From NCBI RefSeq assembly GCF_008642355.1, contig NZ_CP029193.1:7154001-7218000 (forward strand): 64,000 nt of DNA, in the 5' to 3' direction. The notes under the pieces were generated by a model. It saw only the letters and a list, made by a program, of their open reading frames with translations, was not told the DNA's origin and searched no databases. This DNA is from Streptomyces venezuelae (lineage in GTDB: Bacteria; Actinomycetota; Actinomycetes; Streptomycetales; Streptomycetaceae). Numbering within the stretch: position 1 is the first letter of the stretch; every line of letters starts with the position of its first letter. A program made the translations under genes and the position numbers. Below, one piece after another: positions 25,111 to 32,412 of this stretch.

Positions 25111-26358
25111 CTACGAACCCACGCTCACCGTGAATCGTCGCGGATTGCCGTCGTGTGCCGCGCCCGACACGTCCGGCTGCCCGTCGGGGCGTACGTCGTC
25201 GTACGGGAAGGCGTACCCGATGGGGGAGTTGGCGTGCACCACGCGTGACCAGTGGTTGGTCACCGGGTCCCGATAGTAGTCCGCCGTGCTCGTGCCGTTC
25301 GGCTGCTGGGGGTGGGTGAGCATGATGCTGCGGTTGAATCCTGCCGCGAGCCGGGCCAGCAGGCCCTTCTTGTCGTCGGGGTCATTCGGGTTGTTGGCGA
25401 ACGGGCCGTGGTTGCAGGTGAAGATGTCCTTGGAGGTCGGCTTGGGGAAGGAGTGGCCGCCGTTGAACGTCAGGACGTCGCCGTTCACCCGGCCGGTGAA
25501 CACGCCGCGTCCGCCCTGCAGATCGATCCGGAGATCCGTGCCGCGGTACTTGTCCCACACCTTGTCGATGTAGCTGTTCCACACGTCGCGGAACGGCATC
25601 TGGCCCGGGCGGTCGAAGTACGGCGCCATGAGGTTCTGCGGTGAGATGACGCGCAGGACACCACCGTCGTCACCACGGATGACCAGCTTGTCCCAGGGCT
25701 GTCCGTCCTTGCCCGCCTGCGCCGTCAGGTCCGCCGCGATCCTGTCGACGGCGCCGTCGGGCAGCGGGGCGACGGTGTGCCTGCCGTCGCCCTCCAGGGT
25801 CAGGCCGATGGGCAGCGCGGTCACCAGGTCGACGTAGCTGATGTTGGCGTACAACTGCTGCGGGTTGAAGGTGAACTCGCAGAACGACCACGTGCGGCCG
25901 TAGTTGGGGTCCGCGCGGGTCGCGAAGGCGGGCTCGACCAGGGCGGGGCCCGGGTTGAGGAAGAAGTCCAGCTTGTCGTCGCGCACGAAGTAGACGCGGG
26001 CGCCGAACATCTGAGGCAGGGTCAGGACCTTGGGCGCGGACCCGGCTGCACTGAGCGGGATGGCGCAGTCGACCGGCAGCGGGGTCTGCGGGGCCGAGGG
26101 CGACTCGGGACGGTAGACGCCGCCGTCCGGCTTGAGCAGCACCCAGCGGCCGGTGCCCTGCTCGTGCCCTGTGACGTAGGCGCGCACCTGGCCGGGGAGC
26201 GACTTGTTCGCGAGGGCCAGCTCGCAGGTGGCGGGCGCGGCCCTGCCGCCCGCCGTGCCCGCCTGGGCGCCGGGGCTCAGGGCGCTGCCCCAGGCGGGGT
26301 AGGTGAGGGCGCCCGCGGCGCCGGCTGCGGTGGTCAGGAACGTTCGACGCGATATCAC
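25111..26358 (-). CDS. secreted beta-1,3-glucanase, GH64 family
   Basis: 415 residues. The GTG at 26358 has AGGAGA 6 nt upstream and starts ISRRTFLTTAAGAAGAL, a twin-arginine signal. The mature part (LALANKSLPGQVRAYVTGHE, GARVYFVRDDKLDFFLNPGP, WSFCEFTFN, DVWNSYIDKVWDKY, FNGGHSFPKP, IFTCNHGPF) follows the laminaripentaose-producing glucanases of Streptomyces. It cuts fungal or algal beta-1,3-glucan outside the cell. No carbohydrate-binding module follows. Regulation by the neighbouring LacI protein is suggested by the operator at 26447. Confidence 0.88.
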   Translation of the reverse strand: MISRRTFLTTAAGAAGALTYPAWGSALSPGAQAGTAGGRAAPATCELALANKSLPGQVRAYVTGHEQGTGRWVLLKPDGGVYRPESPSAPQTPLPVDCAIPLSAAGSAPKVLTLPQMFGARVYFVRDDKLDFFLNPGPALVEPAFATRADPNYGRTWSFCEFTFNPQQLYANISYVDLVTALPIGLTLEGDGRHTVAPLPDGAVDRIAADLTAQAGKDGQPWDKLVIRGDDGGVLRVISPQNLMAPYFDRPGQMPFRDVWNSYIDKVWDKYRGTDLRIDLQGGRGVFTGRVNGDVLTFNGGHSFPKPTSKDIFTCNHGPFANNPNDPDDKKGLLARLAAGFNRSIMLTHPQQPNGTSTADYYRDPVTNHWSRVVHANSPIGYAFPYDDVRPDGQPDVSGAAHDGNPRRFTVSVGS

Positions 26359-26446
26359 GGAAGGTCTCCTGCGCGGTTGCGTGGGGGGATGCGGTGTGGG
26401 GGGCACCACTGTCCCGACGGGCGATTGCGGCGTCAAGAGTTGTGAC

Positions 26447-26460
26447 TGAGAGCGCTCTCA
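26447..26460. promoter_or_regulatory. LacI-type operator of the GH64 gene
   Basis: TGAGAGCGCTCTCA is a perfect 14-bp palindrome with the central CG of LacI-family sites. It differs by two symmetrical bases from the CebR site TGGGAGCGCTCCCA as I recall it. It lies 89 bp upstream of the glucanase GTG. Confidence 0.75.
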
Positions 26461-26581
26461 CAAATGTTTTTCGTTCATCAAATGACGTGGTGAGGGCGCC
26501 GGCCGGCTCCGGCGGGACGATTGTCAGTGGCGGGTGCCAGACTTCTGAGTGCGGGAGAGAGATCCGACAAAGGAGTCGATC

Positions 26582-27376
26582 ATGCTCAATAACCGTTTCA
26601 TGACAGGTGCACCCGTCTGGGTGGACATGTGTGCTCCTGACCTCGGCAGCGTCAGCGGGTTCTACCGCGAGCTGTTCGGCTGGGAGCTCCAGCAGGGAGC
26701 CGCGGACGTCGGCGGCTACAGCCAGTACCAGCTCTCGGGCCGCACCGCCGCGGGCGCGATGGCCATATCGGGCGACGAGGCCGCACCGGCCTGGACGCTC
26801 TACTTCCGCACGCCGGACGTCGACGCGACGGTGAAAGCGGTCGAACAGGCGGGTGGCAGCACGCTCTTCGAGGCCGTGGACATCCTCGACCTCGGCCGCA
26901 TGGCGGGCCTCGTCGACGCCGCGGGCGTTCCGTTCTCCGTGTGGCAGCAGGGCGAGCTCAAGGGCCTCGATGTCCTGAACGAACCGGGCGGTCTCCTCTG
27001 GACCGAGCTGTACACCCCGGACGTCGCCGCGGCCACCGCGTTCTACGGCGCCGTGTTCGGCTGGCAGACCACCGAGGCGGCCTTCCCCGGCGGGTCGTAC
27101 ACGATGGTGCACCCGGCGGACGGCTCGGCGGACGACATGTTCGGCGGCATCGTGCCGCTGGCGAGCGATCCCTCCGAGACCGGGGCGTACTGGCTGCCGT
27201 ACTTCCAGGTGGACGACTGCGACGCCGCGGTTGCCAGGGCCCGGGAAGGCGGCGGCGCGGTGCGCATGGAGCCCGTCTCGATGGAGGGCGTGGGGCGCTT
27301 CGCGAAGCTCGCGGACCCGGCGGGGGCGAAGTTCGCGGTGCTGCAGCCGTCGCCGCCCGGGGAGCAGGGGCGGTAG
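26582..27376 (+). CDS. VOC (glyoxalase/bleomycin-resistance fold) protein with two repeats
   Basis: 264 residues forming two tandem VOC modules. The first starts GAPVWVDMCAPDLGSVSGFY and the second LLWTELYTPDVAAATAFYGA, each ending in a DPAG-type segment (VDAAGVPFSVWQ; ADPAGAKFAVLQ). The ATG follows AAAGGAG. The fold supports metal-dependent lyases, dioxygenases or drug-binding proteins; close relatives are annotated as hydroxylase or glyoxalase without biochemical proof. No substrate assignment is made. Confidence 0.85.
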   Translation: MLNNRFMTGAPVWVDMCAPDLGSVSGFYRELFGWELQQGAADVGGYSQYQLSGRTAAGAMAISGDEAAPAWTLYFRTPDVDATVKAVEQAGGSTLFEAVDILDLGRMAGLVDAAGVPFSVWQQGELKGLDVLNEPGGLLWTELYTPDVAAATAFYGAVFGWQTTEAAFPGGSYTMVHPADGSADDMFGGIVPLASDPSETGAYWLPYFQVDDCDAAVARAREGGGAVRMEPVSMEGVGRFAKLADPAGAKFAVLQPSPPGEQGR

Positions 27377-27403
27377 GCCCGGCGCGAGGTCGGGGGCACG
27401 GCC

Positions 27404-27450
27404 TTCGGTGCTCGGTTCCATGGCCCAGCGGGCCGGAACCGGGTGCCGAA
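27404..27450 (+). terminator. hairpin downstream of the VOC gene
   Basis: A 16-nt arm starting TTCGGTGCTCGG (27404-27419) pairs, with three imperfect positions, with 27435-27450. An inner GGCCC/GGGCC stem lies between them. The position 28 nt after the stop fits an intrinsic terminator. Confidence 0.6.
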
Positions 27451-27585
27451 GCGCCGTTTCGTGATGCCCGTGGCTGGGCAGCCCTCACCGGGGTGTTCGC
27501 CGGGCACAGCCGCCGAGAGGCCGGTCAGGCGGTCGTTGATCGTTCGTTGATCGGTTGTTTCGCGCGGTGGGGCAGCATCGGTGCC

Positions 27586-27834
27586 ATGCAGATCGAGATG
27601 ACAGCCGAGCCCGAACTCGCCTGGCAGGAGCAGGCTCTGTGCGCCCAGACCGGAGCCGAGTTCTTCTTCCCCGAGCCCGGTAGCTCGGTGCGCGAGGCGA
27701 AGGACATCTGCCGGATGTGCGACATGCGCACGGCCTGCCTGGAGTACGCACTGAACAACGACGAGCGGTTCGGCGTCTGGGGTGGCCTCTCCGAGAAGGA
27801 GCGGTACGCCCTCAGACGCGAGACCCGCGCCTGA
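27586..27834 (+). CDS. WhiB-like iron-sulfur regulator (WhiD/WhiB2-like)
   Basis: 82 residues. Four cysteines (Cys19, Cys42, Cys45, Cys51; CX22CX2CX5C) should hold a 4Fe-4S cluster, followed by the GVWGG turn and a short basic tail (SEKERYALRRETR). By eye the nearest relatives are WhiD/WhiB2 (ALCAQT, FFPE, REAK, CLEYAL, NDERFG) rather than WblE/WhiB1. Wbl proteins bind sigma factors and control development, redox response or resistance. The ATG lies 17 nt after an imperfect GTTGATCG repeat. Which Wbl class it belongs to is uncertain. Confidence 0.9.
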   Translation: MQIEMTAEPELAWQEQALCAQTGAEFFFPEPGSSVREAKDICRMCDMRTACLEYALNNDERFGVWGGLSEKERYALRRETRA

Positions 27835-27866
27835 AAGACCGCTACGCGCCGGTACGGCGATGACCC

Positions 27867-27908
27867 CGAACCCGCGGGCCCCTGATGATCAGGGAGCCCG
27901 CGGGTTCG
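27867..27908. terminator. bidirectional terminator hairpin
   Basis: Perfect 13-bp arms CGAACCCGCGGGC and GCCCGCGGGTTCG enclose a nested CCTGA/TCAGG stem. It sits between the convergent wbl and glycosidase genes. Confidence 0.85.
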
Positions 27909-27915
27909 CGGCCTG

Positions 27916-30396
27916 TCAGGCGTAGGTCACCACGAACCGACGCGTCCCCGCGGGGACCCGCACGTCGTCGCCGGAGACGGGCAGCTGCCGCCCGTCGGCC
28001 GCCACCGACCGCACCTGTCCGAACCGGCACGGATAGACGTACCGCACCCGCTCCGGAGCCTCGGTCACCTCCACCGTCACCGTCCGGCGGCCCCCGTCGT
28101 GCGTGAGCCGGTAGCCGAAGGGCTCACCGAACAGCGTCGGCGCGGACTCGACGGCCACCGTCTGCCCGTCCGGCACCCAGTGCGGACGTACGCCGGGCGC
28201 GATGTACATGTGCGGATCGTGGTCCTCGTCCGCCTCGAACAGCAGGATGTCGCGGATCAGGAGCAGGTATTCCGCGGCGGCCCAGCCGTGTGGGATGTCA
28301 CCCATGTACCAGTGCCGGGAGGGCACTTCGTGGAAGTCCGACGCGATCGTGAAGGCGTGCTGCTCGTTCCAGGCACCGAGTGCGACCGCCCGCTCCTCGG
28401 CCCGCGGGAACGCGGCCCCCACGATCCAGCCGAGCAGCGCGTCCGCCCGCGCCGGGTCACCCGCGAGCAGGCAGGCGTGCGCCAACTGCGTGGTGAGGTA
28501 GGGGCCGTAGGCGTTCCACGCCGCCTCGTGCCGGTAGCCGCCCCGCACGAAGTGGGCGTACATGGTGTCGAGCGTGAAGCGTGCCGCCGCGTCGATGTCG
28601 GTGCCGAGCTTGCTGCCCATGTGCAGCCGCAGCGGGTGGAAGAACGCCGCCGTGCCGATCATCGTCGAGTCGAGCCTGCCGACGTCGCCGGGACCGGTCG
28701 GGATGAACGTCTCCCAGGCACCGCGCCTGCGCTGCTCCGCGAGGACCCAGCGCACCGATGCCGCCGTGGCCCGCTTCACGTCGTCGAAGGCCGCCCACAG
28801 TTCGGGCACGTCCGGCGAGCCGATGCGCTCCGCGAGGCGCGCCGCCTCGTACAGACCGGCGAGCGCCCACAGGTCGTCCCAGTAGTGCGGCTTGTCGCGC
28901 TCGCCGAGGTGTTCGGCGCTCCAGCCGCTGTGCAGCAGTCCGTACTGGTCGCGGTTGTCCCGCAGCCAGCGGGCGCCGTCGATCACGTACGGCGTGTAGA
29001 GCTTCGCGCCGAACGCGGCGGCGCGGCCCTTCGTGCGGTCGAAGCGGCCGATGGCCCAGAGCGCCTGCCCGTTGCTGTCCCACTCGCGGTCGTCCCGTTC
29101 GTGCGGACCGCCGTAGAAGCCGTACTCGGCGCACGGCCCGATCCGGCCCGTGCCGCGGTTGAACTTCAACGGGTAGTGCGTGCCCAGCTGGTGTTCGGCG
29201 AGCGCGCCGTCGCCCACCAGCGAGCAGGCCGTGGCCTCCACGGACGAGTCGCGGATCCAGAACGAGTCGTACACGGTGGGGCCGGGGTGGATCTCCCCGT
29301 GGTCGGAGAGGATGAGCAGCTGCGACCGCGACTGGCGGAACAGGTCCGTCAAGTGCGCGACGGGCTGGGGGAGTTCGGGCTGCAGGCCCTGTCCCAGGAG
29401 CTTCGTCGTCCAGAACGCCCGGTTGGCCTCCTCCAGCTCACCGGCCGGCACGGACCTGATCTCCGCGAGGTCGTTCGCCCCGCTGTACAGGTCGACGGGC
29501 AGCCGCACGTCCAGCTCGAACACCTCGTCGTCGACGACCCGGAACGGCCACGCGAACGCCGCGCTGCACAACCCCGCGACCTGGTCCTGAGCCTGCCCGG
29601 CGCCGTTCAGCTTGCCGCCGTTGACCAGGTCGTGGAACGGGCTGTGCGTCAGATAGGAGGCCGGGTCTGCACTGAAGTCCGGGTTGCCGTACACGCCGTA
29701 CTGCTCGGGCACGGTGTCGAACACCGGACCCCAGCCGCTGTTCGTCTCCACCCGGTTCTCCACCGGCAGATACCGCAGGAACGTCAGCCTCCGGTCGGTG
29801 ATCTGCCGCCCGTTGCGGTCGTGCCGCTGGAAGCCGCTCGGGCCCGCGGGCATCACCGCCGCGCACAGCCGGCCCTCGCGCGGCTGCCCGGTCGCGGTGC
29901 CCACCGTCACGCGGGTCACCACGAGATCGCGCTGCCGCGCGCCGACGGGCGTCGCGAAGGTGCGCTGCACGAACTCGACGCCGTCCGGAGCGCGGAAGTC
30001 CGTGAGGACGACCGGCAGGTGCGGTGCCTCCATGCGCTGCGACACCGTGCCGTCGCCGGGCAGCTGCGGCAGGTGCAGGGCGCCCGTCGCAGGGTCGTGG
30101 AGGAAGAAGAACAAGCAGTACTTGTCGTAGACCGGCTCGATCTCACCGGCCTGACCGATCAGTGACTCCTGACGGTGGTCCTTCACGCCCACCATGTGCC
30201 AGTAGCGGTACAGGGCATTGGAGGCCAGGGCGGCTTGTTTCGTCTCGTACGTTCCCGAGTCGAAGTCGTCGCTCCAGCGCCGGAAGGCCTGTTGCGCCCA
30301 CCACGGCACGGGACAGGGCACGTTCGCCCGTCCCGCCCAGCTGCGCCACATGACCTCGTAGAACATCCACTCATGGGTCTGCGCCATCTGCGCCAT
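27916..30396 (-). CDS. cytosolic six-hairpin glycosidase-like protein
   Basis: 826 residues without signal peptide. The C-terminal two thirds look like an (alpha/alpha)6 barrel: YDSFWIRDSSVEATACSLVG, EWDSNGQALWAIGRF, LLHSGWSAEHLGERDKPHYW, YRHEAAWNAYGPYLTTQLAH and WYMGDIPHGWAAAEYLLLI. A beta-sandwich N-domain begins HEWMFYEVMWRSWAGRANVP. This architecture occurs in GH15, GH65, GH78, GH94-like and GH127-like enzymes; I cannot place the family. ATG 30396 follows AGGGGGTG. It stands alone with no transporter nearby, so the substrate is unknown. Confidence 0.65.
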   Translation of the reverse strand: MAQMAQTHEWMFYEVMWRSWAGRANVPCPVPWWAQQAFRRWSDDFDSGTYETKQAALASNALYRYWHMVGVKDHRQESLIGQAGEIEPVYDKYCLFFFLHDPATGALHLPQLPGDGTVSQRMEAPHLPVVLTDFRAPDGVEFVQRTFATPVGARQRDLVVTRVTVGTATGQPREGRLCAAVMPAGPSGFQRHDRNGRQITDRRLTFLRYLPVENRVETNSGWGPVFDTVPEQYGVYGNPDFSADPASYLTHSPFHDLVNGGKLNGAGQAQDQVAGLCSAAFAWPFRVVDDEVFELDVRLPVDLYSGANDLAEIRSVPAGELEEANRAFWTTKLLGQGLQPELPQPVAHLTDLFRQSRSQLLILSDHGEIHPGPTVYDSFWIRDSSVEATACSLVGDGALAEHQLGTHYPLKFNRGTGRIGPCAEYGFYGGPHERDDREWDSNGQALWAIGRFDRTKGRAAAFGAKLYTPYVIDGARWLRDNRDQYGLLHSGWSAEHLGERDKPHYWDDLWALAGLYEAARLAERIGSPDVPELWAAFDDVKRATAASVRWVLAEQRRRGAWETFIPTGPGDVGRLDSTMIGTAAFFHPLRLHMGSKLGTDIDAAARFTLDTMYAHFVRGGYRHEAAWNAYGPYLTTQLAHACLLAGDPARADALLGWIVGAAFPRAEERAVALGAWNEQHAFTIASDFHEVPSRHWYMGDIPHGWAAAEYLLLIRDILLFEADEDHDPHMYIAPGVRPHWVPDGQTVAVESAPTLFGEPFGYRLTHDGGRRTVTVEVTEAPERVRYVYPCRFGQVRSVAADGRQLPVSGDDVRVPAGTRRFVVTYA

Positions 30397-30460
30397 GGGT
30401 TCACCCCCTGGCCCACCGTCGCACCGAGTGGGGCGGTCGTAAATCCACCGGGGCGGGTGG

Positions 30461-31432
30461 TCAGGCGCCCCGCGCCGCCATCCGTGCCTTGCGCGCGGCC
30501 AGCTTCTCGTCGAACTTCGACGCCTCCGCGTCGAGCCCGCTCATGAAGAAGCCCAGCTCCTCCTGCGCCTTGAGGCCCTCGGGGCCGAGTCCGTCGATCT
30601 CCAGGACCTTCAGGAAGCGCAGCACGGGCTGCAGCACGTCGTCATGGTGGATGCGCATGTTGTAGACCTCGCCGATGGCCATCTGCGCGGCGGCGCGCTC
30701 GAAGCCCGGCATGCCGTGGCCCGGCATGCGGAAGTTGACGACCACGTCGCGCACCGCCTGCATGGTGAGGTCGGGCGCGAGCTCGAAGGCGGCCTTCAGG
30801 AGGTTGCGGTAGAAGACCATGTGCAGGTTCTCGTCCGTGGCGATGCGTGCCAGCATGCGGTCGCAGACCGGGTCGCCCGACTGGTGGCCGGTGTTGCGGT
30901 GCGAGATGCGGGTCGCGAGCTCCTGGAAGGCGACGTACGCGACGGAGTGCAGCATCGAGTGGCGGTTGTCCGACTCGAAGCCCTCGCTCATGTGCGCCAT
31001 CCGGAACTGCTCCAGCTGGTCCGGGTCGACGGCGCGCGAGGCGAGGAGGTAGTCGCGCATCACGATGCCGTGCCGGCCCTCCTCGGCGGTCCAGCGGTGC
31101 ACCCAGGTGCCCCAGGCGCCGTCACGGCCGAAGAGGGAGGCGATCTCGTGGTGGTAGCTGGGGAGGTTGTCCTCGGTGAGCAGGTTGACCACCAGGGCGA
31201 TGCGGCCGATGTCGGTGACGGGGGACTGGCCTTTCCCCCACGCCTCGCCGTCCTCGAAGAAGCCGGGGAAGTTCCGGGCGTCCGAGAACGGGACGTACTC
31301 GTGGGGCATCCAGTCCTTGGCCACCTTGAGGTGGCGATTGAGTTCCTGCTCGACCACTTCCTCCAGCGCGTAGAGCAGCCGGGCGTCGGTCCAGCTGTCC
31401 GCGCTGCCGAGATGGGGAGAGGTGATCGTCAC
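30461..31432 (-). CDS. acyl-ACP desaturase (diiron, DesA type)
   Basis: 323 residues of the soluble stearoyl-ACP desaturase family (DesA1/DesA2 in mycobacteria). Diiron ligands are visible: EVVEQELNRH near 25-34, Glu87 (LTEDN), AEEGRH with Glu118 and His121, Glu171 (FQELAT) and DENLH with Glu201 and His204. It introduces a cis double bond into acyl-ACP using O2. The GTG at 31432 is supported by CTGGAG 5 nt upstream; the longer frame to 31489 lacks homology. A repeated CCTACG/CGTAGG element lies upstream, suggesting repression by a TetR-type lipid regulator. Confidence 0.9.
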   Translation of the reverse strand: MTITSPHLGSADSWTDARLLYALEEVVEQELNRHLKVAKDWMPHEYVPFSDARNFPGFFEDGEAWGKGQSPVTDIGRIALVVNLLTEDNLPSYHHEIASLFGRDGAWGTWVHRWTAEEGRHGIVMRDYLLASRAVDPDQLEQFRMAHMSEGFESDNRHSMLHSVAYVAFQELATRISHRNTGHQSGDPVCDRMLARIATDENLHMVFYRNLLKAAFELAPDLTMQAVRDVVVNFRMPGHGMPGFERAAAQMAIGEVYNMRIHHDDVLQPVLRFLKVLEIDGLGPEGLKAQEELGFFMSGLDAEASKFDEKLAARKARMAARGA

Positions 31433-31490
31433 GAGGGCTCCAGGGGGACGGGAGTACAGAGGGTTCCATGGGCGGTGCGAGCGGTGCACT

Positions 31491-31525
31491 ACCTACGGTT
31501 TCGTAGGTTACGTTTCCGTAGGTTA
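31491..31525. promoter_or_regulatory. operator-like repeats upstream of the desaturase
   Basis: ACCTACGGTTTCGTAGGT (31491-31508) is an inverted repeat with perfect 7-bp arms and a 4-nt spacer. Part of it is repeated directly (GTTTCCGTAGGTTA, 31512-31525). It lies about 60 nt upstream of the GTG and overlaps the likely promoter. Confidence 0.6.
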
Positions 31526-31594
31526 AACCCTCCGTAAAGAGGCGGTGAGCCCGCCCCCCAGCCGCACCCGCCGCCTCGCAGGCCTCACCACTGG

Positions 31595-32371
31595 TCAGGC
31601 GTACAGGTCACGGAGTCGGACTGAGAGGCACGTCACACACCCTTCGAGCTTCTCGAATTCGCTGATGTCCACCGGAACCGGGTCGAATCCGAGATCGGCG
31701 AACAGCTCGGCGCTGCGGGGCGCGCTCGCCGCCATGAGCAGATGTGAGCCGCCGAGCAGCACCACGTGCGCGCCGGCCTCCTCCGGTACGGGCAGGAGGC
31801 GCGGGAAGAGCGAGGGGCTGTCGACGAGCGGCTCGTACCCGATGACCGTCCCGTCGGGCAGCGCCGTCACGGCGGACTTCAGATGCAGGACCTTGGCCAC
31901 GGGCACCGAGACGACCCGCGCCCCCAGCGGCTCGAAGACGGCCCGCAGCTGCCGTACCCCCTCGGCGTTCGTCCTGCCGCCCCGCCCGACGTACAGGGTG
32001 TCGCCGATCTTGAGCACGTCACCGCCCTCCAGCGTGCCCGGCTCCCACACCCAGTTGACCGAGCACCCGAGCCTGCCCACCGCCTCCTCGACGCCCGTCG
32101 TCTCGCCCCGCCGGGAGCGGGCGCCGGACCGGGCGATCAGGGCCACGTTCCGGAAGACGACGACCGCGTCCTCCACGAACACCGAGTCGGGGCACGCGTC
32201 CGCCGGCTCCACCTCGAAGGTCTCCCAGCCGTGCGCGTCCAGCGCCTCGACGTACGCCTCCCACTGCCGCAGCGCGAGGCGCGCGTCGACCGGGGTGCGT
32301 TGCAGGTGGGTGACCAGGCCCTCCGCGAGGCGCGGGCTCGGGCGGCGGATCAGGGCCTTCTTGCTGGGCAC
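31595..32371 (-). CDS. dimethylargininase (DDAH)
   Basis: 258-residue guanidino-group modifying enzyme that turns methylated arginine into citrulline and dimethylamine. The catalytic residues align with DDAH: Glu115 (GTLEGGDVL), His163 (VLHLKSAVT) and Cys248 (EGCVTCLS). The length equals that of bacterial DDAH (about 255). The GTG at 32371 follows GGAGAGCCGCCC. Arginine deiminase is longer and lacks this C-terminus. There is no functional link to its neighbours; the protein may also serve as an ornithine-producing hydrolase in related families. Confidence 0.9.
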   Translation of the reverse strand: MPSKKALIRRPSPRLAEGLVTHLQRTPVDARLALRQWEAYVEALDAHGWETFEVEPADACPDSVFVEDAVVVFRNVALIARSGARSRRGETTGVEEAVGRLGCSVNWVWEPGTLEGGDVLKIGDTLYVGRGGRTNAEGVRQLRAVFEPLGARVVSVPVAKVLHLKSAVTALPDGTVIGYEPLVDSPSLFPRLLPVPEEAGAHVVLLGGSHLLMAASAPRSAELFADLGFDPVPVDISEFEKLEGCVTCLSVRLRDLYA

Positions 32372-32412
32372 GGGCGGCTCTCCTCACGCGGGCACGCTGG
32401 GTGGCCGCAACA

